Shown here piece by piece: positions 23,801 through 30,939 of a stretch of 30,939 bases of DNA; positions within the stretch are counted from its first letter, which is position 1, and the number at the start of each line of letters is the position of its first letter. The stretch comes from CAYMEK01 sp964389305 (lineage in GTDB: Bacteria > Spirochaetota > Spirochaetia > SZUA-6 > DRHE01): assembly GCA_964389305.1 (NCBI GenBank), contig CAYMEK010000055.1, positions 1-30,939 of the forward strand. Reading direction: 5' to 3'. Position numbers and translations under genes: made by a program. The notes beneath the pieces are model-generated. The model saw only the letters and a program-made list of their open reading frames with translations, did not search any database and was not told the origin of the DNA.

Positions 23801-25792
23801 ACGATGCTGACCTTCGCACTCGAGGACGCCGACGGCAGGGGAGTCCGCTGGAGCTTCGCGCCGCCTTTCGCGAGCAACGCCTGGAGGGAGATCCGGGTGT
23901 CCGTCGAAGAGCGCAAGGTGTATCGCGACGGCGTCGAGATCCCCGGCGGCGTCACCGTGGATTCCTCCGACGATTCCCTGGCCGATTTCTCCGTGGCTGC
24001 CTTCACCGTACAGTTAGAGGGCATCAGCAATAACGACGCCCGTGTCCTGTACCTGGACGAGCTGCACCTGACCGATCCCAGGGGCGCCCTGGGGGCCGCC
24101 GCCACCCTGGACCTGGAACTGGAGCTGCCGGGCGAGCTGGTCACCTGGGGCGCGCATCCGGTCGTTCACGACCTGAGCTTCAGACAGCACACCGCCTACA
24201 GCAGCCGCGGCTTTTCCACGCTGTACGGAACACCGAGCCCGGCCCGCAGCTTCAGCTCGGCCAGCGAGCTGGATTTCGGGCTCTCCCTGGCCGACCTGGG
24301 TTTGGACTTCACCGCGGTCGCCAGCGGCGATTCGGTCACCCTGGGGGGCGGGCACGACATCACCGTGCCCAACATTGCTTTTCCCGTGGTGTTTTCCGAT
24401 TCCTTCAGCCTCAGGGAGCGGGATACGGGGCAGGAGGTGCGGCGTAGAAACACATTGAGACTGCTGGCAGCGCCGCTCCTTCAGCTCGACCTGGAGTCCG
24501 AGGCCGGCTCGCTGGAGGATACGCTGACCCAGAGCTGGAGCGCCGACCTGCTGGTGACGCCGGCGCCGTTCACTCTCGCCAACGGGCTGACGGTATACGG
24601 CGCGGCCGAGGATTTCTCTCCGCCCGGCTCGGGGTACTTTTCCAACTGGATATACGGCTACGCCCTGCTGGCCCCCTGGCAGGAGGGAAGCGCTCTGGAG
24701 CGCAAGGCTTCGCTGGAGCTGGACTGGAGCCTCGACACGCTGCCGGTAGGGGCGGAAGCCTTCTGGCGTTACAGCTTCCACAGCTACGACCTCGACGCTC
24801 CCACCCGCACGCTCAGGAGCGGGCTGGATACAGTGTTTTCCCTGCCCCTGGTATTCCAGGACGGCCAGGTTACGGTTTTTTCGGTGAAACCGGGGTACCG
24901 CCGCACCCTGGAGACTGTAGGACAGGAGCCGGGCTCCGGTGGATATGCAGCGGATTTCGCCGAGGCCTTCCAGACCGTATACGGCCAGGAGTACGTGTAC
25001 AACCAGTGGCCCTACGCCGAGCTGTTTTGCGTCGGTACGGAGCGCAGCTTTCTCGAAGCAACGGTCGGGCTGGAGGAAGCGTACTACTCGGCCGAGAGCT
25101 TCGTGCAGCTCTCCCGCCGCTTCTCCTCGCGCCTTCGCGACTTGTTCGTTCCCTCCTCTGTAGAGCTGGCCGTGGCCAAGCAATTCCAGAAAGACGGAGA
25201 CCTTACCGACTTCGTAAACAGCTACCGTCTCACGACCCGCAGCACAGCCCTTAACCTGTTCGGACGCCTGGGCGCCTACCCGCTGTTCGATTTCTACCGC
25301 ACCGACGAGTTCACCACTTCCCTGGACCTGGCCTTCAAAGCCGACCGGGAAACCCTGAGGAGCAGCGAGATGGTCCTGGGCAGCTATTTCTCCTTCGAAG
25401 GGGAAGGCGAGAACGCCATGACCGTCGAGAACCGTTTCGCTCTGGCCTACGAGAGGACCGTGGAGTGGGACGACACGGTGAAGCTCCTGTACGCCTGGTA
25501 CCGGTACCCGGAAGGTGGAGTAAGACTTCCCCTGGTCTCGGCGAAGATAGAACAGCAGGGCTACTGGTCGCACCTGGAAAGTCTCGAGGTGACGCTGTCG
25601 GGACCTCAAGAGGAGCTCAGCTATCATCCTCTGAACATAATCGCCAGCCATGAAAGCTCGGTCATCCTGCCGGACCACGGCCAGATTACCGGGGAGCTGT
25701 CGCTCGGATTCGATGTCGAAAAGACCGAGGCCGGGGAGCGGTACTGGCGGGCGGGGCTGCGCGGTGGAATCGAAATGACCATCGAGTTCTGA
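20831..25792 (+). CDS. Giant exported outer-membrane protein with SprA-like features
   Basis: From GTG 20831 the protein has 1653 residues. A signal peptide ends near residue 23 (HYTLSA). Residues 472-517 hold GSVQILRNG, FEVDYEQGRIDFLTEIAP and LVVSF; NRGRLIYKDY lies at about 640-650. Two beta-rich jelly-roll-like sections lie at about 697-893 and 930-1100. The first has the calcium-loop-like DLDEDGILD (about 762) and DVDGNGFLD (about 807). A long alternating beta region from about 1110 ends in terminal F, as in BAM-assembled barrels. Phrase, order and size recall SprA, the type 9 secretion translocon, but this is distant and inferred. The open frame extends upstream, but the signal peptide fixes the start. 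No strong ribosome binding site precedes it. Confidence 0.7.
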   Translation: MRNILLRCQFLAILLLLHYTLSAEEFIGPEEEAPEALFEFEVGDAEVDFYLAGTWRASLFGSAGLLVYPDGSVVMSPFPGLEVDRLFQQVPDLTFSVWLLNRFFLEASLIGDFFEGDYSYFDQNYILMGYIGAEDEFLKRVLIGNRDVGIDPYPFIDVPEAGLSSLGAMAEMGTETTNHQLLLRYDNNEPGDLTFIGKNLVSEQVLPLSSYARGRFFKLPDANVDNLKVYIQDPEGSYSGVDVSSGDIYRYRLATVDDAVLSSENGTVFLKESAEGGVLVYYRVGAAEVGAGSLGSGALAGVDATVPIEDKIDLDETAEQFQWGDTYLGQEMDDRQVIVDGDTCLRLYRPGEFSPFEILASYPVEDWVPEDLARLRVSIVKKGNPNATVASKVAFRLAPGADYIRAYYRPVPGLRDSFRNLYPFLDENDGAIFDPDNLLYGPLADPRPGYLKQEILVSRLTPVDEYRIGEDVVPGSVQILRNGVAETRFEVDYEQGRIDFLTEIAPDDRLVVSFRRKVSLAGNGDLLFAWGNTLNFSEALELKLATGVRWNFLPGSYTDEAYSRTGSVLLSAGAEGQAGPLAYSATLGGAYTNPDTTGIMRLLSMESTGVAVPLSEDTAYPASPPNGDDNDVPLDTLTKANRGRLIYKDYRSYGALGTSTLQDYEWPVPDDQVYEYETGSKPGPYLVAGSSEGLDEGQSLALDFELDDGDWAGTQIPVTFGGGVSDLSTAQGISISYRTTLDGPTGDFTVYLQLGDVGEDLDEDGILDQELSASAKGFVFNDAANGAALRVGSGPKNEGNNRLDSEDVDGNGFLDPDGSATGPAGPHIVTIPVGVGSISGAAETGWTAFSHSFTPDEKRRLSRARSLRVLVEASGGDSTARLLIDKITLVGSRFFGGWLTGGEITRSDEVTVREIEEWEVSPAPPEKLEDAYGSVDEIFHPFGEKQKVLEVSWKNGAGRTWKARGFTEAQTEGIAYRNIVYYYRCPAMNGTMLTFALEDADGRGVRWSFAPPFASNAWREIRVSVEERKVYRDGVEIPGGVTVDSSDDSLADFSVAAFTVQLEGISNNDARVLYLDELHLTDPRGALGAAATLDLELELPGELVTWGAHPVVHDLSFRQHTAYSSRGFSTLYGTPSPARSFSSASELDFGLSLADLGLDFTAVASGDSVTLGGGHDITVPNIAFPVVFSDSFSLRERDTGQEVRRRNTLRLLAAPLLQLDLESEAGSLEDTLTQSWSADLLVTPAPFTLANGLTVYGAAEDFSPPGSGYFSNWIYGYALLAPWQEGSALERKASLELDWSLDTLPVGAEAFWRYSFHSYDLDAPTRTLRSGLDTVFSLPLVFQDGQVTVFSVKPGYRRTLETVGQEPGSGGYAADFAEAFQTVYGQEYVYNQWPYAELFCVGTERSFLEATVGLEEAYYSAESFVQLSRRFSSRLRDLFVPSSVELAVAKQFQKDGDLTDFVNSYRLTTRSTALNLFGRLGAYPLFDFYRTDEFTTSLDLAFKADRETLRSSEMVLGSYFSFEGEGENAMTVENRFALAYERTVEWDDTVKLLYAWYRYPEGGVRLPLVSAKIEQQGYWSHLESLEVTLSGPQEELSYHPLNIIASHESSVILPDHGQITGELSLGFDVEKTEAGERYWRAGLRGGIEMTIEF

Positions 25793-25819
25793 GGCGCCCG
25801 GCCGCCGTTGTAAATACCG

Positions 25820-25847
25820 TTGTATTATTTTATTTTCGTACTATATT
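25820..25847 (+). promoter_or_regulatory. Possible promoter of the barrel-protein pair
   Basis: TTGTAT at 25820-25825 and TATATT at 25842-25847 are 16 nt apart. They lie in a short AT-rich gap between the giant protein gene and the barrel gene. A start near 25854 would leave about 20 nt before ATG 25874. The -35 is weak. TTGTAA at 25808 with TATTTT at 25831 (17 nt) is an alternative pair in the same gap. Confidence 0.4.
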
Positions 25848-25873
25848 TAGAGTCGAGGCGTAAGGAGGCAGCA

Positions 25874-27196
25874 ATGTTCAGGAGTTACAAAGTCCTTACC
25901 GTCGCAGTTCTTGCTCTCTGCACCGCCTTTTTGGCCTTCGGCCAGGAGGAAGAAGGGGAGGGAGGACTCGACTTCGGTCTGGTCATCGGCATCGGCGCCG
26001 AAACCTTCGAAGAGGACGACGATTCGGTCACCTACCAGATGCTGAGAGTCTCGCCGGACATAGCCATCGGCAAGTTCGGTATCGGCTTGGAGCTCACCGT
26101 GCATTATTCGTTCGCCCCGGATTTCCAGGTGCGCAGGGAGGACTGGGTGCCCACCGGAGACGACACGGTGCTCGATGTGTATCTGCCCAAGTTCAAGTAC
26201 GTGCGCTACGGATTCAAGGGCGATCCTCTTTTCGTGAAGCTCGGCTCCATCGAGGACGCCCTGCTCGGCAACGGGTTTATCATGGGCGGTTATGACAACA
26301 CCCTTTTCCTGCCGGAAAAGCGCATCTTCGGACTCAGCTTCGACCTGGACGGGACCCTGTTCAATTTCCCCTACGTGGGCATCGAGACCTTCGTGGGCAA
26401 CCTGGCTCAGTTCGACGTGATGGGCTTCCGGCCCTTCGTTCGGCCGCTGGCCTCCACAGACCTCCCCGTGATCAAGGGGCTCCAGGTGGGCGCTACCGTG
26501 GCCTTCGACAGGAAACCCGGTCTGTACGTGGACGACGACGATGCCGAGCCGGTCATCCTGTACGGGGCCGACCTGACACTGCCGGTGCTGGTCAAGCCTA
26601 TGTTCACCCTGACCACCTTCGGCGATATCGCCGTTTTGCATAATCGAAACTCCCTGGGTGGAATGGTAGGAGTCGGAGGACGCCTGGTTCGGTTTATCAA
26701 CTACGGGGCCCAGATCCGCATCCTCGGCGAGAACTTCGTGCCCACCTATTTCGATTCAGCCTACGACCTGTTCCGCTACGAAAAGTACCAGATCGTACAG
26801 GCCGGGGGGATCGACTCCTACGTCGGCTGGCTGGCCAGCCTGGGCTTCACCTTCTTGGACGACTCTCTGCGCTTCAACGCCAGCGTGGACGGCCCGTTCA
26901 ACCAGCCCGGGGGAGGGGATCCGAACAACTACCTGGACTGGCCCCACCTGTACGCCGAGTTTATTCTGGGCGAGGGCATCATCCCCAATCTCTCCTTGCA
27001 GGCGAGCTGGGACAAGCGGTTGATCACTGAGTTCCGGGACCTGTTCAATCCGGAGGATGCCGTGATCGGCGCCCGCCTGAACTACAAGATCGGCGTGGCG
27101 GTGCTGTCCTTCATCTATCAGATCCGCTACGAACCCGGTCCGCCGGCTACCTGGGAGACCCGTTCAGGAATAGAGAGCGCCATCCAGCTTTTCTAG
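25874..27196 (+). CDS. Beta-barrel outer-membrane protein
   Basis: The 440-residue protein begins MFRSYKVLTVAVLALCTAFL and is cleaved near AFGQ. ATG 25874 is preceded by an excellent AAGGAGG at 25862-25868, which fixes the start. The mature part is made of alternating amphipathic strands with aromatic girdles and ends in IQLF, the terminal phenylalanine of BAM substrates. A segment near residues 118-158 (KLGSIEDALLGNGFIMGGYD and following) closely matches the barrel of the next gene (KFGNLDNFTIGHGSIMRNYA), so they are paralogues. I cannot name a substrate. It may be a porin or a structural surface protein. Confidence 0.75.
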   Translation: MFRSYKVLTVAVLALCTAFLAFGQEEEGEGGLDFGLVIGIGAETFEEDDDSVTYQMLRVSPDIAIGKFGIGLELTVHYSFAPDFQVRREDWVPTGDDTVLDVYLPKFKYVRYGFKGDPLFVKLGSIEDALLGNGFIMGGYDNTLFLPEKRIFGLSFDLDGTLFNFPYVGIETFVGNLAQFDVMGFRPFVRPLASTDLPVIKGLQVGATVAFDRKPGLYVDDDDAEPVILYGADLTLPVLVKPMFTLTTFGDIAVLHNRNSLGGMVGVGGRLVRFINYGAQIRILGENFVPTYFDSAYDLFRYEKYQIVQAGGIDSYVGWLASLGFTFLDDSLRFNASVDGPFNQPGGGDPNNYLDWPHLYAEFILGEGIIPNLSLQASWDKRLITEFRDLFNPEDAVIGARLNYKIGVAVLSFIYQIRYEPGPPATWETRSGIESAIQLF

Positions 27197-27214
27197 CTAA
27201 CGGAGGTATGGAGA

Positions 27215-29368
27215 ATGAATAGCAAGATATTACCGATACTGACGATTTTACTCCTGGCCGCAGGGTACCTTTTTGCGCAGGAGCCGGCAGTGGTCGTGGA
27301 GTACTACGAGAACAACAGCGGCGAGATGTACGTCCGCACCCCTGACGGCGCAGAGTACAACGTGGACCAGTTCGGTTTCGGCGAAGTGCTGCCAATTGGA
27401 ACCACCCTGATTACCCTTGAGGATGACTATGCAGAGCTGAGGATGGACCCGACCGGAACCATTATCCGGGTGGCGGAAAATACGAACTTCAGGGTCGATG
27501 GCTTGCAGGGCCGGGAAGGGGCGCGGCAGAATACCTTCAACGTCGCGGTCGGCAAGTTCAGGGCGGTCGTGGCCAAGCAGGATGGCAGCCGCTACCTGTT
27601 CCAGGGGGCTACGGCGGTTTGCGGGGTGAGGGGTACCCAGTTCATCTGGTCCATCCTCCCGGGCGTGGAAGAGATCGCCTACGTCGTCGACGGAGTCGTC
27701 GACTATACCAATGCCGCCGGCGAGACCCTGACTCTGGCAGGCGGCCAGGCCGCCGACGCGCTGGCAGCCGAATTTTCGGCTTTCACTCCTCCCCCCGATC
27801 TGGTGAGCGACCTGGAGAGGGGAATGGAGTTCATTAGATTGAGGGCTGACGAGGTTCCCGGCTATGTAGAGAAGGCGGCCGAACCGGTAGAAGAGGCCGG
27901 GACTCCGGGGGGCGGGGCGGAGGGAGAAGCCAGGGCCGGAACGCCCCAATGGCTGGAAAAACTGATGAAATTCCTCGGGGTCGAGCTGGGAACGGCCACG
28001 ATCTATGACGAGGACGAGGACGAAGTCGAGACCTGGGCCAAGGTAATCATCCAGCCCAGGTTCACCCTGGGCAAGCTCAAGCTGGGTCTCTACCTGCCCA
28101 TCATCTATAAAGAGAACATGCTCGATCCCTCCACCTGGTACCATCCGGAGGGCAATGACGAATGGTCCTTCGGCCGGGATCAGGACGGCTGGGACAGGAT
28201 TGCCCTCGATATCTTGGAAGACCTATCCCTCAAGATCAGGTACATACAGTGGGCCGAAAGCCGGGATCCCTTCTTTTTCAAGTTCGGCAACCTCGACAAC
28301 TTCACCATCGGGCACGGGTCGATCATGCGCAACTACGCCAACGACCTCAACTTCCCCGTGGAGAGGAAGCTGGGCCTGAACCTCGGTTTGAACGGAGAGA
28401 AAGGCGGGCTGGAGCTGATGGTTAACGATGCGGCCAAACCGGAGATTTTCGGCGGCCGGGTGCATATCCGGCCGTTCACTCCCAACCTGAAGCTGGGCTT
28501 TGGATTCACCGCCCTGGCGGACATGGATCCGGAGCGACTGGACTACGGGGAGTCCAGCCTGCTCGGCCATCCCATGTTCTTCAACTTGGGCCTGGACTTA
28601 GACCAGCCGATCATCGAGAGGGACACCCTGCAGATGATCCTGTTCGCGGACCTGGCTTCCATGCTGCCTTACTTCCGGGAAGATCCCGTGGCCATTCCCG
28701 TTCCGGATCTCGATGCGCCGGGCCTGGCGACGGACGCCGTATGGTATGATGGCAGGCCGAGAAACTGGGGCCTGGATACGGGAATACTCGGCAAGATGCT
28801 GGTTGTAGATTATCGCCTGGAGTTCCTCTACTCCCGCGGGACGTTTAAGCCGGCCTTCTACGATGCGCTGTACGATCTGCAGAGCCCGGCTTACGTGGCG
28901 GACCTGGTCAGCTATCTCAGCGATCCCTCCGATCCTCTGTACGACACTCAGACCATGGGCGTCCGTGGCGAGCTGGGCTACACCATGGACAAGGTCTTCT
29001 ACATCTCGGGCGGCTACGAGTGGAACTGGCCGATCGATCGAGCATCGGGAGAGCCATGGCCGGCAGACAGGTTCTCGATAGAATTCGGTCTGTTTGAAGA
29101 CCTCCTGCCCGTGTACGGTTCAATCTCGTTGACCCGCGAAGGCTTGGCAACTGTCTTCATCAACGACTCTTCCATGACCTTGGGTAGGTTCTTCTCCAAG
29201 GAGGACGATCCGGCTGAAGTGAGGTTCTTTGACGAGAACCTGATTCTCGCCGGAGAGTTGGTATATCCGATTTCCCCGATCATGGAGATCGCCGTGGAAG
29301 TGAAGTCCAACGTGATCGGCGGTGAGTGGTACCCGTCGTGGAGTATCCTGACCCGGCTGAACGGTTGA
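27215..29368 (+). CDS. FecR-domain protein fused to a beta-barrel
   Basis: The 717-residue protein has a signal peptide ending AQE at about residue 21. A FecR-type domain follows at about 25-175: GTTLITLEDDYAELRMDPTG, RVAENTNFRVDGL, ATAVCGVRGTQFIWS and VDGVVDYTN. A linker rich in E, A and G lies near 215-250. From about 270 to the end the sequence is a barrel resembling the preceding protein. CGGAGGT is 7 nt before the ATG, and the gene follows its paralogue by 18 nt, so they are co-expressed. FecR domains usually relay iron-signals to sigma factors at the inner membrane; here it is presumably periplasmic and may bind peptidoglycan or glycan. Function is inferred. Confidence 0.78.
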   Translation: MNSKILPILTILLLAAGYLFAQEPAVVVEYYENNSGEMYVRTPDGAEYNVDQFGFGEVLPIGTTLITLEDDYAELRMDPTGTIIRVAENTNFRVDGLQGREGARQNTFNVAVGKFRAVVAKQDGSRYLFQGATAVCGVRGTQFIWSILPGVEEIAYVVDGVVDYTNAAGETLTLAGGQAADALAAEFSAFTPPPDLVSDLERGMEFIRLRADEVPGYVEKAAEPVEEAGTPGGGAEGEARAGTPQWLEKLMKFLGVELGTATIYDEDEDEVETWAKVIIQPRFTLGKLKLGLYLPIIYKENMLDPSTWYHPEGNDEWSFGRDQDGWDRIALDILEDLSLKIRYIQWAESRDPFFFKFGNLDNFTIGHGSIMRNYANDLNFPVERKLGLNLGLNGEKGGLELMVNDAAKPEIFGGRVHIRPFTPNLKLGFGFTALADMDPERLDYGESSLLGHPMFFNLGLDLDQPIIERDTLQMILFADLASMLPYFREDPVAIPVPDLDAPGLATDAVWYDGRPRNWGLDTGILGKMLVVDYRLEFLYSRGTFKPAFYDALYDLQSPAYVADLVSYLSDPSDPLYDTQTMGVRGELGYTMDKVFYISGGYEWNWPIDRASGEPWPADRFSIEFGLFEDLLPVYGSISLTREGLATVFINDSSMTLGRFFSKEDDPAEVRFFDENLILAGELVYPISPIMEIAVEVKSNVIGGEWYPSWSILTRLNG

Positions 29369-29400
29369 CAGGAGCTGCGAAGACCAAGATAGTGTACCAT

Positions 29401-30939
29401 GTGAACCCTGAACGTGTTGAATACACCTCCCGGAGGATCGAAATCCTCCGGGAGGACGTGTCCAGAAAGATAGCGGCCGGCGAGGTGATCGACCGGCCGT
29501 TTTCTGTTGTACGGGAGCTGCTGGATAACGCCATCGACGCCGGGGCCGGAAAGATAGACCTCTACATTGAAGGCGGGGGGATCTCCAGGATACGTGTCGT
29601 GGATGACGGAGAGGGGATGTCCAGGGAAGATCTGGGCCTCTGCACCCAGCGGCATGCCACCTCCAAGATCCGGGAGGAGGGCGACCTGTATCGCATCGAT
29701 ACGCTCGGCTTTCGGGGCGAAGCCCTGGCCAGCATGGCCGTCTGTTCGCACCTGGAGATCGTCAGCCGGCAGGCGGCCGGGGGGCCGCAGGCAGCCAGTG
29801 GGCCGCAGGCAGCCGCTCCTCCGGCCCACCGGCTGCGGATCCAGACGGGAAGGCAGGCGGAGATCGAGCCGTGCCAGGGCAATCCCGGGACCGTGGTAAC
29901 CGTATCGGATCTATTCTACAACCTTCCGGTACGAAGGAAGTTCCTGAAGAGCACCTCCGCAGAGACCGGTTTGTGCCGCCAGGCGTTCCTCGAAAAAGCC
30001 GTGCCCCATCCCGACCTGTCATTTCGCTTGTTCGTAGACGGGAGGCTGCGCAGCTTCCTGCCCCCGCAGCCGCTGGAACAGCGAGCGGCCGGGGCGTTCG
30101 CCCTGGCCTCCGAGCATTTCCGCCTGGTGCAAGCCGAGCAGGAAAGGTTCCGCCTGCGCATCGTGGCGGCGCGTCCCGAGCTGAATCGCCGGGACAAGCG
30201 CCTGATCCAGATTTACGTAAACCGGCGAAGGATCTACGAGTACGGATTGATCCACGCCGTAGAGTACGCCTACTCGGGCTATCTTCCCGGCGGGCGGTTT
30301 CCGGCAGCCTTTGTTTTCCTCGAACTCGACCCGGAGCTGGTGGATTTCAACATCCATCCAGCAAAACGCGAGGCCAGGTTCCGGGATCTGTCCCCACTGC
30401 ATCAGGCTATTGTCGCGGTTCTCAAGGCGTTCCTCAGGGATTACGACCTGCGGGTAGCTGCCGCTCCGGAGGCCGGGAGCGGTGGGACGTTGCCCCACGT
30501 ACGGGAAGCGGCGCTTCCGTTTGCCGGGCAGCAGGGGCCGGAGCTTCCTGCGGAGGCGATACCGAGATTCTCCGGCGTTCCTATCGGGGAGTCGAAGCCC
30601 TCCGTCACGGGTGAGGATCGACCCGCCGGCGCTGCCGCGCCGGTTTACCTGGGGCAGCTTTTCCGGCTCTTCTTACTGGTCGAGTACGGAGCGAGCCTGT
30701 ACATCATTGACCAGCACGCCGCCCACGAGCGCATCCTGTTCGAGGAGATGTCCTCCAGGAGGCTCGCTTCCCAGGAGCTGCTTATGCCGCTGAGGATCGA
30801 GCTGGGAGAGGAGGCCCGAGGGTTGATCGCGGCCCGGGAGGAACTCCTGCGGGAGCTCGGCGTGCGAATCGAGCAGAACCAGGACGGTGCATACGAGATC
30901 GCCGCCCTGCCTGAGGAGCTGTTGGGAATCGAAGAAGAG
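29401..30939 (+). CDS. mutL: DNA mismatch repair protein MutL (partial)
   Basis: MutL couples mismatch recognition to strand cutting. The GHKL ATPase is clear: KIAAGEVIDRP at residues 23-33, E39 and N43 (RELLDNAIDAG), DDGEGM at 68-73, RHATSKI at 84-90 and GFRGEA at 103-108. The C-terminal dimer region has DQHAAHERILFEE with D437, H439, E443 and E448, fitting the endonuclease motif DQHA-x2-E-x4-E. MutS or a MutH is not in view. The frame runs off the window end. Starts possible are TTG 29365 (overlapping the FecR stop as TTGA), GTG 29392 and GTG 29401; none has a good ribosome site, and I list the last. Confidence 0.95.
   Translation, partial: MNPERVEYTSRRIEILREDVSRKIAAGEVIDRPFSVVRELLDNAIDAGAGKIDLYIEGGGISRIRVVDDGEGMSREDLGLCTQRHATSKIREEGDLYRIDTLGFRGEALASMAVCSHLEIVSRQAAGGPQAASGPQAAAPPAHRLRIQTGRQAEIEPCQGNPGTVVTVSDLFYNLPVRRKFLKSTSAETGLCRQAFLEKAVPHPDLSFRLFVDGRLRSFLPPQPLEQRAAGAFALASEHFRLVQAEQERFRLRIVAARPELNRRDKRLIQIYVNRRRIYEYGLIHAVEYAYSGYLPGGRFPAAFVFLELDPELVDFNIHPAKREARFRDLSPLHQAIVAVLKAFLRDYDLRVAAAPEAGSGGTLPHVREAALPFAGQQGPELPAEAIPRFSGVPIGESKPSVTGEDRPAGAAAPVYLGQLFRLFLLVEYGASLYIIDQHAAHERILFEEMSSRRLASQELLMPLRIELGEEARGLIAAREELLRELGVRIEQNQDGAYEIAALPEELLGIEEE
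29426..29455. repeat. Perfect inverted repeat at the start of mutL
   Basis: CCTCCCGGAGGAT at 29426-29438 and ATCCTCCGGGAGG at 29443-29455 are exact reverse complements, giving a 13-bp stem with loop CGAA. It lies in codons 9-19 of mutL and about 60 nt after the FecR gene stop. No run of T follows, so it is not a standard intrinsic terminator. Confidence 0.92.
29782..29814 (+). repeat. 18-bp-period tandem repeat inside mutL
   Basis: GGGCCGCAGGCAGCC at 29782-29796 recurs at 29800-29814, an offset of 18 bp, encoding GPQAAS and GPQAAA near residues 128-139. It falls between conserved ATPase motifs and keeps the frame. Its neighbourhood is Ala/Gly/Pro rich and looks like an inserted loop. Confidence 0.85.

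Noticed and set aside
24014..25678. Minus-strand open frame of 554 codons inside the giant protein gene
   Set aside because: It is opposite a gene with signal peptide and barrel pattern. Its translation is low-complexity Q/G/V/R text without domains, as expected from GC-rich codon bias.
29426..29455. Hairpin as terminator of the FecR gene
   Set aside because: No T run follows the stem and it lies within the coding part of mutL.

Overview
The window looks like a stretch of spirochaete chromosome, probably from a free-living, moderately GC-rich member of the Spirochaetales/Treponemataceae. Three things point there. The order dxr then rseP is that of spirochaetes such as Treponema pallidum. The block dnaB, rplI, a membrane protein, rpsR, ssb, rpsF matches the T. 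pallidum TP0058-TP0063 neighbourhood. The PilZ protein resembles the DUF1577-type proteins known from spirochaetes. Nothing suggests a prophage, insertion sequence, CRISPR array, tRNA or rRNA. Genes are packed tightly, with 4-nt start/stop overlaps (TTGA, ATGA), and I found no convincing intrinsic terminator.

Layout. (1) 1-5517, plus strand: a non-coding or partly coding start, dxr (isoprenoid precursor), rseP (site-2 protease), a CpXC zinc-site protein and an exported WD40-like protein. (2) 5508-10119, minus strand: rpsF, ssb, rpsR, a DUF2232-like membrane protein, rplI, dnaB and a small ComFB-family protein, i.e. a replication/ribosome operon. (3) 10165-14843: an unknown plus-strand gene, then a minus-strand operon of lipoprotein, HD hydrolase, secreted PPC-repeat protein and a two-part PilZ protein. 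(4) 14955-18303, plus strand: HD phosphohydrolase, TtcA-like PP-loop protein, metallophosphoesterase and an unknown. (5) 18319-20806, minus strand: an unknown, a voltage-sensor/HAMP membrane protein and DUF503. (6) 20831-29368, plus strand: a giant exported outer-membrane protein with SprA-like features, followed by two related beta-barrel proteins, the second carrying a FecR domain. (7) mutL begins near 29401 and runs off the end.

The most unusual items are two. The first is the protein at 18610-19821, with a complete S4 voltage-sensor helix (nine basic residues at every third position) but no pore. A periplasmic segment and a HAMP domain take the pore's place. The second is the 20831-29368 envelope cluster, where a SprA-like giant barrel sits beside two paralogous barrels, one fused to FecR. 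Also notable are an S18 ribosomal protein with a long repetitive charged N-terminal extension and a perfect 13-bp hairpin inside the first codons of mutL.
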